DNA of 64,000 nt from contig CM067374.1 of assembly GCA_034401795.1 (NCBI GenBank), positions 131,823,262 to 131,887,261 of the forward strand, read 5' to 3'. Made by a program: the position numbers and the translations under genes. The DNA is from Chaetoderma sp. LZ-2023a (lineage: Eukaryota > Mollusca > Caudofoveata > Chaetodermatida > Chaetodermatidae). Below, in pieces: positions 1 through 12,103 of the stretch. Position 1 is the first letter of the stretch, and every line of letters begins with the position of its first letter. Below the pieces are notes generated by a model. The model did not search any database, had not been told where the DNA came from, and was given only the letters and a program-made list of their open reading frames with translations.

Positions 1-167
1 GTTAGTCACGAGTGTACAAATTGTATGTCTTTGGTAAGCAGTTCACATTCGATATTGGCGTGTAACATCAACCCCGTTTAGACTGTTCCACAGGCCGCTC
101 CCGGTATTTAGTAAGTAGACCTATAGCCGCGGGGATTTAGTAAGTATAACAGCGCGTCGACATATTC

Positions 168-222
168 TTAGTCCACACGGGGACTACGATGGACTCGCTA
201 TCGTAATTCCTGTGTGGACTAA
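168..222. repeat. Foldback hairpin, 55 bp
   Basis: TTAGTCCACACGGGGA at the left pairs with TTCCTGTGTGGACTAA at the right, and TACGAT with ATCGTA inside, leaving a loop of about 9 bases. The same hairpin is present in the other arm at 59009-59063. Confidence 0.8.
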
Positions 223-749
223 CATATTATTATTTTGAAACTGACTAATAACTATAGACTGCGCATGCTTATTAGCTCCTATAAGTGTAGACATATTACG
301 AGGAAAGAGTTGTTTGCACTTCTCTCCGTTTTAGATTGGGATAGTTAGTGGGCGGGGTCCAGTCTGACCAAAAATCCAGCCTATCTGGAGCAACCCTACG
401 TAATTCCACCCACCCTTCCACGTCTTCACGCCTGTGATGCCCGTACAGCCCGTCACAAAAACACTCACGCTAACGGCGATTACGCTCCAGAAAGACATGT
501 GAAGATATGAATGTGTGGGAAGCGCATATAGCTTGATATTGCGGGTTACAGTTAGGGTACTGCGCCAATGCCGAGCCAATGCAGCCCAGGTACCGCCTTA
601 CCGGCCCAGTAACCCGCGCTCTCAGGATAGTCTTTTAGAATTCATTTGCCTCACTGTGAATGTCTATATAAGGAGCAGCTCAGGACAATGCAATCTAAAC
701 ATAGAGTCGTAGCTTCGTGCTTTGCCGAGAATACACCTCTAAGATAATG

Positions 750-1391
750 ACCGGCCATTTTTTTGCGTCATCGCAATGACGGAACTAATTTTTTCCAAAA
801 TGACCGCGCTCAAACACGGTTAAACTTGTACGTCTAGACACTATACGTTGTATTTTAGGTGGTTATTGCCCCTATTTGTTTGGCATAGCGCATACACTCG
901 AATGGAGAATAACTTGTTAAATAGGAAACCTAAGAGATTGTTAATTGATAATAGACGAGCGCTCTGAAATAGCGTTTTATGACACACGAGTACTTGTGCC
1001 GACTGGTACTCCTTACGTATGGGAATGGGAACCCTTGTGCTGCGCCTTCCATATTTCGCGCTACAGATATAAAGCAATGCTGTAGCCATACTCGCTAATA
1101 TATTGGTGCAAATCCATTGATGGGTGGGTTGGTTCTGGATTGAATGAATTATGGTAGCTGGAGTTGCGGGCACGAGTGAAATAGAGAGTTGGGGGGGGGG
1201 GGGGTTACTACGTGACCACTGGCTAAGTGTCTGGGCTGCATTGAGCGCAGGCGGCATGCATTATTTTCCATGTTAAGCAACCTTGAATAACTGAAAACTA
1301 TTCTCAAAATGTCTATCACACACACCACCATACGCCACCCCTACTTACACAGCTAGGGTGGTGGCTGTAATGACCACGGGGTGCGGTGGTG
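750..1391. other. Block present only in the left arm (642 bp)
   Basis: The right arm runs directly from AAGATAATG to GTGCTGTAA, whereas the left arm has 642 bases between these words. The block holds a G run of about 14 at 1191-1204 and a GGTGGTG-rich right end. I see no terminal inverted repeat or clear target duplication, so it could be an insertion in the left copy or a deletion in the right copy. Confidence 0.85.
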
Positions 1392-1784
1392 GTGCTGTAA
1401 TAAACACAACTCTAACAATGCATTGTATGCTTGATATTTAACGATTCTTAAATGTAGCAGAATGAATCATTTACACTTGATACAATGCATATATAATCAC
1501 TACATTCCACAATATTAGTGCAGGAGTACAACTTACTACTATTCACACCTGGAATCCATCTAATTGTTTCCATTTTCGTTTAATCATTTGGTTGTATGTT
1601 AAAGCTGCAACATTCGGCCAATCAAAATCATTTCAAAATTAAAACAATTCGAAACATTATAGTATTCGATCTGCATTTTGAAAGGGTTAATTAAAATCAT
1701 ATTCTACACTAGGGTTAACCCTTTCATCCTTATAGACCATACAATAAACATTATTATTGCTTTAAGGAATTTTTTGTTGATTAT

Positions 1785-1850
1785 ATTGAAAATAATTTGA
1801 CTGGGAGTTACAACAGCTCACAGTCAAATTATTTTCAGAATATTCACCAG
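1785..1850. repeat. P1 palindrome
   Basis: GAAAATAATTTGACTGGGAG faces CTCACAGTCAAATTATTTTC around a short ACAAC centre. It is a short-centre member of the P1 family, repeated in the right arm at 58020-58105. Confidence 0.75.
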
Positions 1851-2428
1851 CTTAGATCTATAGTTGTCTTGTGATTGAGACATTGGAAATGCGAGGACGA
1901 CCAAAATGGTTAGCATAATCTTTATAATCATTTTCAGATGTGGGTTTTCAGCTGAAAACGGTACTCAACAAACAGCCTTTGAATATTGTACCTACAATGT
2001 ATGCTCAAGAAATTGTGACTGTTTAAGAGGACGACGAAATTCTGTTAAATGGCATTTTAATTGTGCCTCGCAAGTCAGTTTGTTAGTCTGTCTGTCAATT
2101 TTTTTACATTTAGGATAGCTGTCTATGTTGCAATTATAGTGTGGCGTACTTGTTTATATTGTCAACTGAAATCCTGGTCTGTGCTAAAGCTGCACAGGTT
2201 CCTAGCCAGCAGGGCTATAGTAATAAGTAAATTCTGCCACCCTGACAATTATGAACTAGCCATTATTTTGCAGATTCAATAAGTGTTTTAGAAATTACCT
2301 CGGAGAGATGTTACCATTCAATTTCCTTTTGAATGCTAATTTGTGTAATTAATTTTAATTGTGCTAAATACTGCCCACTGTTAATGCCTAAGACAAAGCC
2401 AACTCTCAGAGACTGCAAGACTGTATGA

Positions 2429-3131
2429 ACAAGAGGCCCAAGAAGGGCATGTGACGCTCACCTGAATCGTTGGCTTTTGAACCATTTGCATGACATGGCA
2501 CATCATTTTACTGCAGTAGTATCATTCCAATAAAATCCATCAATTGGGAACTTAAGGACGAGATTCATTATGCCAATATCCGGTAAATTTTTCATGAAAG
2601 CTAGAATTTTCACCCAAAACAATTTACCAAGCAGTTCTGAATAGAATTCCTGTAGCCCAGCATGCTAGAATCCTATAGCTTCCATATGGTAATTCTAAGT
2701 AAATTTGGTTGAAATCTGTCAAGCGGATAAGGCGATGTGTGTTTTCAATTTCTGGAATATCTTTCATAAGATCTAAGATTTTCACCCCAAAATATGATGA
2801 AGGACAATTCTTAATAGAAATCCTGAAACCAGCCACATTATGGTGATTCTAACCAAACTTAGTTGAAGCGGCTAGAGGAGGAGATACATTTTGACAATTT
2901 CCCGTAAATTTTTCATAAAATCTAAGATTTTCATCCAAACAATTGACCAATCAAAACTCTGAACAAAGGTTCTAGAGCCTACAACAATAGGATGCTTTCA
3001 GTCAAGTTTGGTTAAAATCTGCTCAGTGATTTAGGTTTTAAAGCAAAGGTTGACGGATGGACGACGGATAACAGATGGACGGTCGCCATGGCATAACCTC
3101 ACTTGGCCATTCTGGCCAGGTGAGCTAAAAA
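2429..3131. repeat. Degenerate tandem repeat bounded by GCTCACCTG / CAGGTGAGC
   Basis: About three to four diverged units of roughly 150-175 bp share TTCATAA(A)ATCTAAGATTTTCA and a TTTGGTTGAAATCTG-like segment. The left edge reads AACAAGAGGCCC, then GCTCACCTG; the right edge reads GGCCAGGTGAGCTAAAAAT, after a GGATGGACGACGG stretch. I have seen similar CACCTG-edged repeats described in marine invertebrates, but I cannot name the family. Counterpart in the right arm: 56735-57455. Confidence 0.65.
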
Positions 3132-3429
3132 TTGCACACATTATCCATGGCATACCAATACTAGTTGTTTCACTGAGATGTCAAGATTGCATGCCTCAGT
3201 GAGATGTCTGATTGCACCAGTCTTCCACATGTCAGGCTATAACTTACTGAGTATGGACAGACCCTGAGAAATGATACTGGAATGACAAGAACCTTGCCCT
3301 TTTTCTGAAAAGCATTTCTAATTAAGAATAAAACACTCACTATTACTGTGTTCAGAAATCTGTTTAAATCAGAAAAATGGTGTGTCTGGAAATTGTTAGA
3401 AAGACATTAATCTTAAAATTAACAAGAGC

Positions 3430-4640
3430 TCCAAAAACGTTGCATAATACCCCGCCATGATGACAAACCAATGAATGAGAGCTATCAAAACATATTTCTT
3501 CATCAGACCAATCATCCTCACGAAGTATGAAAGCGATCCGTTAAACGGTCAAGGAGGTATTGTCCAGAAACCCATTTTCAAGATGGCTGCTGCTGACTGG
3601 CGACCATATTGGATTTCGGATTATCCTAAATTTCGATAAGTTTCTTCACCAGAAATATTCCAACGACCCTATGAAGTGATCCTATAAACGGTAATGGAGA
3701 TATCATCCAGAAGCCAACTTTCACGATGACAACCCGTGGCTGGCGGCCATCTTGGAGTTTGGATCATCGTCAATTTCGATAGGTTTTTTTCTCCAGACCT
3801 AGTCCAACCTCCCTATGAAGTTTCAAAGCGATCCGATAAATTGGAAAAGAGTTAACATACGGAAACCAATTTTCAAGATGGTGGCTGGTGGCCATTTTGA
3901 ACTTCAGATCATTGGCAATTTCGATAAGTTTCTTCCCCAGATCTAATCCAACCACCCTATGAAGTTTCAAAGCGATCCGATAAACAGTAATGGAGTTATC
4001 ATCTGGAAACCAATTTTCAAGATGGCCACCGGTGGCTGGCAGCCAGCTTTGATTTCGGATCATTGTCCATCTCGATAGGTTTCTTCCCCAGGAGATAGTC
4101 GAACCACCCTATGCAGTTTCATAGCGATCCGATAAACGATAACAGAGTTATCATTCGGAAATCAATTTTCAAGATGGCCGCCCGTGGCTGGCAGCCATCT
4201 TGTATTTCGGATCATCATCAATTTCGAAAGGTTTATTCCCCAGACCTAGCCCAACCACTCCATGAAGTTTCAAACCGATTCGATAAACGGTAACGGAGTT
4301 ATCATCCGGATTTTCAAGATGCCCGCCAGCCATCTTGGATTTCGGATCATCGTCGATTTCGAGAGCGTGTTTCCCAGGCCTAGCCCAACCACCCTATGAA
4401 GTTCCAATGCGATCCGACAAACGGTAATTGAGTTATCATCTGGAAACACATTTTCAAGATGGCCGCCGGTGGCTGGCGGCTATCTTGAATTTCGGATCAT
4501 CGTCGATTTCGATAGGTTTCTTCCCAAGCCCTAGTCCAACCACCCTATGAAGTTTCAATGCGATTCTACAAACGGTAACGGAGTTATCATCAGGAAACTA
4601 CTCTGCCACCCGGACGGCACCATTACATAATACCCCGCCA
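3430..4640. repeat. Tandem array, about seven 145-bp units
   Basis: TTTCAAGATGG-type unit starts fall near 3576, 3714, 3871, 4014, 4166, 4311 and 4451, spaced 138-157 bp. Each unit carries AAGATGGCCGCC facing GGCGGCCATCTTG, then TTTCGGATCATC, CACCCTATGAAGTTTCAA and GCGATCCGATAAACGGTAA. The array is bracketed by ATAATACCCCGCC at about 3446 and 4628. Right-arm counterpart: 55235-56445. Confidence 0.85.
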
Positions 4641-4749
4641 AATTTTTGGCTTTGATCCATGCAAATTAGTATTTTGGATAGTGAAGGTTCTTGAATGAAA
4701 TCCAAACTGGTCAGAGACATGTGTACACGCCTTAGAGCATAATCTATAA

Positions 4750-5138
4750 CAGGGATGGCACACCTTTCTGTGCTTGAAATTCCATGACTTTTCCATTACC
4801 ATTCATGACCAAAATTAACAAATTCCATGACCTCTGAGAATTAATATCTAGATTTATTCAAAAATAAAACCAGAGTTATTCTGTAAAATGTCTGAATATT
4901 GCAACAACCAATCCACGGCCTTGTTTTGATAAGCTGTTGCCGTGAGTTTTATTGCCTAGAGATTATTTATCATGTTTATGCCAACATATTTCTTTTTATC
5001 TTCCATGATTGCCATAAATTTCCATGACTTCCATGACCTATCATTAACAACACTGATTTTCCATGACTTTCTAGGTCTGAAATTTAAATTTTCAAATTCC
5101 ATGACTTTCCAGGATTTCCATGATCAGTACGAACCTTG
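4750..5138. mobile_element. hAT-like miniature element (389 bp)
   Basis: The ends are CAGGGATGG at the left and CCTTG (complement CAAGG) at the right. CTATAA lies flush on both sides (4744-4749 and 5139-5144), which fits part of an 8-bp hAT target duplication. The interior repeats ATTCCATGACTTTCC-like words several times. It has no coding capacity. The right-arm copy is 54651-55039 with TTATAG on both sides. Confidence 0.6.
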
Positions 5139-8100
5139 CTATAACTACCAATTCACAGCATGAGAATGGATGGCCACCCATATATGGGTACAATATTAAA
5201 TCATGACCGAGTTGTTCAAAGCACATCCAACATTAACTCTAATTTTCATCTTTCATCATAATACACAATTACAGCTTTTGGCTCAACCCATTTGTCATAG
5301 AAAATGTTAATTTGCAGACCAAGAGATGATTTTTGACAAGTTTACCACTGGAATGGCTGGCACAGTTATCGAGCCAGTCATTCCATTAGTACAATTTCAA
5401 AAATAGCTTTGCCAGTCCTTGGTTTGCAAAATGAACATTTCTCAAGATTCCTGCTAAAGCTGTTTTGGCGGGCTTGAGTGTTAAATGGATAATGGTTAGG
5501 ATTGGTCGGCTTAACCATTTAATGGCCAAGATTGGTCAAGAAATTCTAAGATTTTGCTCACTGAATGTTAATTTTTTCAGGCCAACATGACTATTTTTAG
5601 AAATCACCACAAGTTTAATTGACTGGATTGCTTATCAATTTAGCCATCTATTCCAGTGGTAAATGTTCAAAAATAGTCTTTTCTTGGCCAGCAAATGGAC
5701 ATTCTTCAATACCAGAGGCTGTGTTACAATGCTACATAGTTAACAGGATTCATAGACCTGCAGCATGAAATTCCATACAGAGTCCATAACTAATTTACCA
5801 AATTCCAAACCAATTTTATGAAACTCACAATTACTAGCCGAGCTCGCAAAATAATAAAGATAGTAGTAATAGTAGTATCAATATAATCTATATTATTTTG
5901 CAAATAGAAATCACACATGGAAAAATTTAATCTTTCCATACTTTCAATAAATCATTAAATGTTGAATTTTCAATACTTCTCAAAAAGCCTTTTTTGACAC
6001 AGACCAACTTATACTAGTCAATAGTGTTAGTCGCAACAAAAAATGTCAAATTCACTACACATTAGATATTCAGTTTACGAAGATTTTTAATGTCTTTATT
6101 TCTATTGAATAAATAGCTGTAGTTTGTCATAGATGTCCAATTGCAGACTAAGAGGACTATTTTTGAAGATTTACCACTGGAATATAGGCTCTGATTTGTC
6201 TGTAAGTGGGCATTTCTCAAGACCATTTCTGGCTGATATGAGTGTTAAATGGTTAAACATGACAGGATACCAATACTGAATGATAGAAATACTGAAATAC
6301 ATCTATAGCAGGTTGTGTTAACAGTGCTGAAATGGTAGATTGAGACAAATTCAATTCATCCATGTGATAAGTTTCAGCGGTACGTCAATATAACTAAGTA
6401 ACATATTTTCAACGCCCAATTCATGAAATGTGCTCGGCGTTTACGTTCAAATTTATCCAGGCGAATGAACATTTACAATGGAGCCCTCTGTCAGAAGACA
6501 TCTGCTGATCATGTTACATATTTTGACCATCATTATAGTCTCGACATCAGTTCTAAATATATTTTACAATGTTCAAGATTTGTTGTAAATACAATATGTC
6601 CAGCAGAGACCAGCAGCAACCTTGGTGATTCCCGATGATTAATCTTGCGACTGTTTTTTTCCCAGATCAGTTTAAAACTTCATAAGTACATCGGAGGAGG
6701 TTTGTGAAACAACACTGTCGAAATGGACCATGAGTCAGAAATCCAGCATGGGTGCTAACTACAAGTAGTAATATCGGCTGTGGCATTGAGTTATAAATGT
6801 TAGGAACCAAATTTAACTCGTTCTCAAGGTTATTCATTACACTCGCCTAGTCGCCTTAACATATCACCATACTATGTACCGTTTACAAAGGTCTGGCTAG
6901 CAACCGGAATGCACAATGTACGGCATGCTCTATGCTGAAATATACAATTATCTGGTATTGTCAACAGGATTGTATTTGCATACGTAAATGCTTCGCGGGA
7001 CAAAGCGGCTGATCTAAATATATTTTAGATTGCCTGGTGATGAACCCATATATGGTTGACATGTTGCCTGAAATGTAAACAAAATATCACTGTATGTTCT
7101 AAATAAAAAGAATCACATCAGCAATCGCAAGAAAATTCAAATTGTTGCTTTATGAACGTTAACTTTTAGGCAGACCAAGATACTATTTTTAGAAAATTTA
7201 ACACTGGAATGACTCGCTCGGTCATTGAGCCAGTCATTCCAGTGGTACAATCTCTAAAATAGTCTTCTTGGCCAACAAATGCAAATTTCTCAAGTTTCAA
7301 AGCAACTCTAAATGCTGGTTTATCATCAGTATGACCATTCACTCTTTAACAAATAGGACATCTACTGGATATAATAAAAATAAATATGACTGGAAGCCAT
7401 TACTGCCATAGGAAGCAACTGCTTCCAGTAATATTACTTGCAGAATATTGAACAAAACATGTTAAACATCGCAGAATATACTTGAAATTGTCATTGAAAG
7501 GGTATGGTGAAGGCAGCCAAAACCTGTCTCTGTAATGCGGGCCAGTAAAAGACTATTTTGGAAATTTGTATCAGAGGAATGACTGACTGGCTTGTTATTT
7601 CAGTGGGAAATTTTCAAAAAGTCTTCTTTTGGTCAACAAATTATGGATATTCAATAAGCAAACATTTTTTGGACCAAACTTAGCTATTAAAGGGTTAACT
7701 AAAAATATACTGAACTTCACTGGACCGATTGGAGCAACCGACCGACTTTAACAATCACGAGAAAATTCTAATTGTTGCTTTATGAAGATCCATTTTTAAT
7801 CGGACCAAGAGAACATTATTTTTTTGAAGTTTACCGTCATCGAGCCAGTCATTCCAGTGGTAAAATTTCAAAAATAGTCTTCTTGGCCAACAAAGGCACA
7901 TTTCCCAAAAAATTTGCTGCTGTAAATACTGGTTTTTGGTCAGTTTGATCATTAACGCTTTCACCGACAAATTCAATGTATCCCAATATCAGGGCAAACA
8001 AACAGGAAATCTTTTGAAAATTAAAAAAGTAATTGACTGAAAGCCATTGCTGCCAGTCATATTAATTTCAAAATATTGAACAAAATATGTTATACACATC

Positions 8101-8835
8101 GCAAAGAATGTACTTGGGCTAATCGTTGAAAGGGTATGATGATGTCGCCGCCAGCCAAAACCAGCCTCAGTAGTGCTCTTGAGGAATGTACATATGCGGG
8201 CTAAAAGAAGAATAGTTTTGAAAATTGTACCAGTAGAATGACTGGCTTGTCATTCCAGAGGTAAATTTTCGAAAAGGTCTCTTCAATATGCGGGCCAAGT
8301 GGACTATTTTTTAAAATTGTACCACTGACATGACACGCTTGGTAACAGAGCCAGTCATATCACTGGTAAAATTTCAGAAATAATCTTCTTGACCTCAAAC
8401 CAGCATTTACGGTGAGTTTGAAAAATGTACAATTGTTGGCCAAGAAGACTATTTCTGAAATTTTACCACTGGAAAGACTGGCTCGGTTACCAAGCCAGTC
8501 ATGTCAGTGGTACAATTTTCAAAAATAGTCTTCTAGGCCAACAAATGTACATTTCTCAAACTCACTGTAAATACTGGTTTTTGGTCAGTTTGACCCTTCC
8601 ATTAACCCTTTCATTGATACATTCAATGTAGTGCAAACAAATAGGAAATCTTTTGAATATTTAAAGATTAATATGACTGGAAGCCATTGCTGCCTTATGC
8701 AACAAATGCTTTCAGTCATATTAATTTCAAAATATTGAACAAAATATGTTACACATTACATCAAGATACTATTTCTAGAGCCAGTCATTCGAGTGGTAAA
8801 AATAAAAAAATAGTCTCCTTGGCCAACAAATGCAC
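5139..8835. repeat. Alternating P1 / P2 palindrome cluster
   Basis: P2 members, full or partial, lie near 5325-5450, 5575-5705, 6140-6200, 7175-7295, 7540-7640, 7795-7905, 8195-8290, 8290-8400, 8425-8550 and 8755-8835. P1 members lie near 7370-7455, 8015-8090 and 8650-8745. They are joined by TTTCAACGATTAG-like and AGGGTTAAC-like linkers. Here P1 has the ATATGACTGGAAGC subtype. Several members are internally deleted at the palindrome centre. No gene is seen: short open frames differ between the two arms by frameshift. Confidence 0.8.
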
Positions 8836-8899
8836 ATTTTCCAAACTTACACTACAGTAAATGTTGTTTTAGTCAGTTTAACAAACACACGTGTCATGC

Positions 8900-9399
8900 N
8901 NNNNNNNNNNNNNNNNNNNNNNNNNNNNNNNNNNNNNNNNNNNNNNNNNNNNNNNNNNNNNNNNNNNNNNNNNNNNNNNNNNNNNNNNNNNNNNNNNNNN
9001 NNNNNNNNNNNNNNNNNNNNNNNNNNNNNNNNNNNNNNNNNNNNNNNNNNNNNNNNNNNNNNNNNNNNNNNNNNNNNNNNNNNNNNNNNNNNNNNNNNNN
9101 NNNNNNNNNNNNNNNNNNNNNNNNNNNNNNNNNNNNNNNNNNNNNNNNNNNNNNNNNNNNNNNNNNNNNNNNNNNNNNNNNNNNNNNNNNNNNNNNNNNN
9201 NNNNNNNNNNNNNNNNNNNNNNNNNNNNNNNNNNNNNNNNNNNNNNNNNNNNNNNNNNNNNNNNNNNNNNNNNNNNNNNNNNNNNNNNNNNNNNNNNNNN
9301 NNNNNNNNNNNNNNNNNNNNNNNNNNNNNNNNNNNNNNNNNNNNNNNNNNNNNNNNNNNNNNNNNNNNNNNNNNNNNNNNNNNNNNNNNNNNNNNNNNN
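8900..9399. other. Assembly gap, exactly 500 N
   Basis: The run of N starts at 8900 and ends at 9399. An exact 500-base run is a conventional placeholder for a gap of unknown size in scaffolding. Any apparent open frame through it is meaningless. Confidence 0.99.
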
Positions 9400-9484
9400 A
9401 GGTAAGAGACTTAGATTTATTTTACTTTCATCAAACGCTATGAGATATATTTAGCAATATTCGTTTTTATGACATGACCGTCAT

Positions 9485-10446
9485 TGCGTATTGTCTAAGA
9501 CCACAGTTGTTAGTGTTATCTCACAGAAAAAGGCCGACTGCATAAAAACGGCGACCCACGGGATCCGAGAAAATACAGAGGCATCGCCATAGGGAGCAAT
9601 CTGGCTAGGGTGCCAAATCCTCTCTCGGGCTGGATCTCGAGCAATCTGACCATGTACTCGCCTTAAAATCTATGGCGGATAAGTTTGTAAACCAGCGCTC
9701 TAAGCAGCACATTTACTTTGTTGATTTCAAAGCTGTATTTCTCTCTGTCTTTAGAAGGCCTCTTTTAGTCAAACATAGCAGCCGGAGAATAGGTGTAATT
9801 TTGTGTCCGTTATACAAAGTATGTACTCTAATGCACTTTATTCATTCAAAGTTAACGGCTCCCTTATCCAGAGTATCCCAGCTCAATTAGGTGTGAAACA
9901 AGGTTTGCTTTGGCCCCTCTGCTATTTAACCTCATTTTAGCAGACTTGTCTGATATTTTCAATGATCGTGAGCCGATAGTCTGGCACGATGCGAATATTA
10001 ATTGTCTTATGTTTGCGGAGGATCTTGTACTAATTTCCAAATCAGACACATATCTTCAAAATGATATGAACAAATTAGCTGCTTATTGCTTTAGAGCCAA
10101 TCTAGCTAAAACTAAAGTAATTGTTTTCAATAAGTGCGGTAATCTTATCAACCAACACTGCTTTCTGTGTAATGGCTCACCATTTGAAATAATGGACTCA
10201 TACTGGTACCTAGACATATGGTGTACTGCGTTAGGCCCCAGCAGGCACATGGCGTTGTTTCAACGCTGAATCCATGTGGAAATCACGCCATGACGTGATT
10301 TCAACGTGGATTCAACGTTGAAACAACGTCATGCGCCTACTGGGGCAGCTTAAAAAGTCCCTGCACCAGACTACTGAAGTCAGGAAGAAGCATTAAAGAA
10401 ACTATTTAAGCTCAAAACTATTAATGTTGCAGATAGCATGATACTG
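9485..10446 (+). pseudogene. Decayed LINE reverse transcriptase, 5' piece (LINE-3)
   Basis: Translating several frames gives a broken reverse transcriptase. The N-terminal part near 9535-9600 reads GDPRDPRKYRGIAI, the usual first RT motif of LINEs. A later frame (9672-9890) has FVDFKAVF where family members have the motif-A FVDFKKAFD, so the first catalytic aspartate remains but the motif is damaged. The frame at 9910-10269 has PLLFNLILADL, then FAEDLVLIS where YADD or FADD is expected, so the second catalytic aspartate pair is broken (ED). It is interrupted by the foldback at 10236-10345 and by the hAT-like element at 10447. The sequence differs from both other LINEs in this window. It is non-functional. 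Confidence 0.75.
10236..10345. mobile_element. 110-bp foldback MITE inside the LINE
   Basis: CCCCAGCAGGC at the left faces GCCTACTGGGG at the right. The inner arms GTTGTTTCAACG and GTGGAAATCACG pair with CGTTGAAACAAC and CGTGATTTCAACG, so almost the whole element is one hairpin. Similar TTGAAACAACGTCATG foldbacks are widespread in animals. I cannot confirm a target duplication. Confidence 0.8.
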
Positions 10447-10633
10447 TAGGGCTGTTCGATTATGGAAATATGGAATCGATTATGACGTCTGGAAAATAAT
10501 CGATTTAATCGGATAATCGATTATTTAGTCTTGAAACTTTGGAAGTAGCAACGAAGTAGTAATAGAGGTAGGGAGGAAGGGACTGGGGGTGGGGGGGGGG
10601 GCGGGGTGAGAGGTAGAGAATAGCTTTCTTAAA

Positions 10634-10673
<40 letters not shown>

Positions 10674-10710
10674 ATAATTAAACAAACAAACAAACAAACA
10701 AACAAACAAA

Positions 10711-10745
<35 letters not shown>

Positions 10746-10750
10746 ATACG

Positions 10751-10785
<35 letters not shown>

Positions 10786-10904
10786 ATGAATGAATGAATG
10801 AATGAATGAATGAATGAATGAATGAATGAATGCATGAATGAATGAATGAATGAATGAATGAATGAATGAATGAATGAATGAATGAATGAATGAATGAATA
10901 ATAA

Positions 10905-10975
<71 letters not shown>

Positions 10976-12103
10976 AAAAATAAATAAATAAAAATGCCAG
11001 ACTCTCTATAATAAAATAACAGAATACGCAATTTCGTAAATCGGATCCTAGTTAGGTTTAGATTACCTCAACTAAGTAGGCCTACGAAAAGACCACAAGA
11101 CACTTAATAGGACAGGCCAGTTTGATTGGCTGAACGCTAGGAACAACCCCGCCCAGTATAATGAAGTCAACTTGGAATCCATTGTTCACTCGTTCCCCAT
11201 TGGATAATGGTTTTAAGAAACCGGTGCGCGTGCCCAGAGTGTCAAGCCAGTTAAAAGGCGGCAATTTAATTTTAGCATTACATTACTTTTAATTATATAC
11301 ACAGCTCACCTGTAGCACCTATCTACGATGTTTTCCTATTTTCCAGCATTTGAAAAGATGAATATTTTGAGAATCATTTGACTGCGGGTGGAGCAACAGC
11401 TTTAAGACAAATTAATAACAAAACAATCAGCAGAATTTATGAAAATGTGGACCGAAAATTTGTGAATTTACCACGAAATCAATTTTGTGCATTTTTTCGC
11501 GAAATGGCCATATTATTTTAGTTTTTATAATGAAATAGATTTTTTGCGACGTGTCCCTAGCATTAGGAAAGTCGAATATTTTGAAAATCATTTGACTGCA
11601 AGTTGTTTCTGCCTTGGGCAGCAACAGTTTTAAGTCAAATTAGTTCCAAACCAATCGTCAGAATTTGTGAAAATTCGCATCGAAATTTTGTGAATTTACT
11701 ATGCAAAACAGCAATTCATTTTTTTAATTTTTTCGCAAATGGTCACCAACACTTCAGCCTATAGCCTTCAGAGGGGGTATTAAAAAGTAGCCAGCAAATG
11801 CTTCCTATCATTGGGGTATCATGTAATTACTTATGTACCCATTCGCGTGCATGGACTCGGGAGGTGAAAGCTTGAACGTCAGGAATAGATGTTTATACAA
11901 CTACCTTACTAGAACAATCAAACCGCTGATACATTAGCTGCATTACAAGACTAAACGCTAAAGTATGCCTGATTAAAATAAATAATCGATTTTTGTTCGA
12001 TTAAATCGATTTTTTCCGATTATTTTATTTTACACTCGATTATATAATCGCTAGGAAAAAATATTCGACTATCGATGGAATATCGGTTAACCGAACAGGC
12101 CTA
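10447..12103. mobile_element. hAT-like non-autonomous element (1.66 kb)
   Basis: The left end TAGGGCTGTTCGATTA and the complement of the right end, TAGGCCTGTTCGGTTA, form the TIR. Both ends are followed inward by AATCGATT-rich inverted sequence (10490-10530 and 11985-12050). The flanks share CATGATA plus one differing base (10437-10444 and 12104-12111), consistent with an 8-bp target duplication. LINE-derived sequence lies on both sides. The interior has a microsatellite and two P1 palindromes (about 11345-11440 and 11565-11665) and no transposase frame. Confidence 0.6.
10637..10996. repeat. Compound microsatellite (AAT, AAAC, AAAT, AATG)
   Basis: Blocks of ATA, then CAAA, then AAAT, then about 25 AATG units, and AAAT again, with very few interruptions. 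The long open frames rich in Phe/Ile/Leu/Tyr or Ser/Phe/Ile/His on the minus strand are artefacts of the repeat. Confidence 0.95.

Larger units (their letters stand above)
1..8884. repeat. Left arm of a 9-kb inverted duplication (possible haplotig)
   Basis: This segment is the reverse complement of 50415-59248. The outer edge (GTTAGTCACGAG at position 1) matches the complement ending at 59248, and the inner edge (AGTCAGTTTAACAA ending at 8884) matches the complement starting at 50415. Divergence looks like a few percent substitutions plus indels. The left arm has a private 642-bp block at 750-1391; the right arm has extra 145-bp units and a longer palindrome near 50500-50680. Only 15 bases separate the inner edge from the 500-N gap. 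If position 1 is also a contig end, the whole contig is contained in the right arm, which is typical of an unpurged allelic contig. I see no supported gene in the arm. Confidence 0.95.

Noticed and set aside
331-579. 82-residue open frame, present in both arms (also 58650-58898)
   Set aside because: It is kept open in both arms but differs at about five residues of 82, no more constrained than the surrounding DNA, and has no recognisable motif.
6423-6638. 71-residue open frame near the palindrome cluster (copy at 53083-53289)
   Set aside because: The two arm copies diverge by a frameshift after about 49 residues, so it is not maintained as protein.
5139-8835. Regularly spaced palindromes resembling a CRISPR array
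   Set aside because: This is animal DNA, repeat spacing and sequence vary widely, spacers are themselves repeats, and no cas genes exist.
8830-9454. Apparent open frames through 8830-9454
   Set aside because: They consist almost wholly of the N gap.
10635-11031. Long minus-strand frames of Phe/Ile/Leu and Ser/Phe/Ile/His
   Set aside because: Translation of AAAT and AATG microsatellites.
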